This document shows positions 35,024 through 35,453 of a stretch of 35,453 bases of DNA, in pieces. The stretch is from an uncultured Clostridia bacterium (lineage in GTDB: Bacteria > Bacillota > Clostridia > Christensenellales > UBA3700), in NCBI GenBank assembly GCA_946623205.1, contig CAMOQV010000003.1, forward strand, positions 1-35,453. Direction: 5' to 3'. Position numbers and translations under genes: made by a program. Below the pieces are notes generated by a model. It was not told the origin of the DNA and did not search any database. It saw nothing but the letters and a program-made list of their open reading frames with translations. The number at the start of each line of letters is the position of its first letter. Positions within the stretch are counted from its first letter, which is position 1.

Positions 35024-35453
35024 ATGAAAAATAATAGAACAACTAACAAAATATTAATTAGCATACTAGTTATCTTCTTTGTTGCAATGCTTGGTTATTG
35101 CGTTGTGGCTTTCAACAATGTTGAAGAAATAAATACAGTTTATGCTGATCAAGCTGGTATAAATGGAACTGTAATTGAAAATTACAGCACTAGTTATACT
35201 AGTGGAGCGGATTTATCTAATGCTACAGCGCTTAATAATTGGCTAAATGGTACAGGCACTGAGGGCACCAAAGCCGATGCATATTTAAGCGATGACATTA
35301 CTTTAAATTTGACAAGCACAACAAGCACAGCAATATTAGATGGTAAGCGTTTAGATGGCTGTGGTAAGACCATTACAATTAATGTTACGACTTCTAATTA
35401 TGCTTATTCATGGGTAACAACACGTGAAGCAACAGACACAGAAGATGGACTGA
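35024..35453 (+). CDS. N-terminal part of a third exported surface protein, similar in layout to the 2032-aa protein; runs off the window
   Basis: AAGGAGGT RBS at 35008-35015; ATG 35024 opens MKNNRTTNKILISILVIFFVAMLGYCVVAFNNVEEINTVYADQAGINGTV...ATALNNWLNG...ILDGKRLDGCGKTITINV; open to the last base. Missing from the ORF track, presumably because it has no stop in the window. Confidence 0.8.
   Translation, partial: MKNNRTTNKILISILVIFFVAMLGYCVVAFNNVEEINTVYADQAGINGTVIENYSTSYTSGADLSNATALNNWLNGTGTEGTKADAYLSDDITLNLTSTTSTAILDGKRLDGCGKTITINVTTSNYAYSWVTTREATDTEDGL

Overview
Low-GC, Firmicutes-like chromosomal window (lineage is inference). From left to right it contains: (1) a divergent metal-homeostasis locus, with a CsoR-type Cu sensor and the first codons of an HMA/CopA-like gene on the minus strand, facing an ArsR/SmtB regulator and a Zn/Cd-type P1B-ATPase with three HMA repeats on the plus strand; (2) a membrane M28 peptidase; (3) a plus-strand cluster of class-III aminotransferase, FGGY kinase and two class II aldolases, running into mrnC and a sigH-like sigma factor; (4) a convergent minus-strand operon read as pseudo-esterase/CBM-like protein, signal peptidase I, a 59-aa Cys-rich small ORF missing from the ORF track, ACT protein, DUF711/UPF0210 protein, rlmB; (5) a zinc-ribbon membrane protein and an OmpR-type two-component system; (6) a run of giant exported proteins: a 3535-aa putative lipoprotein, a 2032-aa protein with a C-terminal TM and basic tail, and a third with a related N-terminus cut off by the window end. 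The strongest candidate for an undescribed system is the two-component system plus giant-protein array. The promoter of the first giant gene carries a TTAAG-N6-TTAAG direct repeat where a -35 element would be expected. No tRNA, rRNA, CRISPR array or transposase was recognised. All domain calls were made by eye from the translations; no searches were run.
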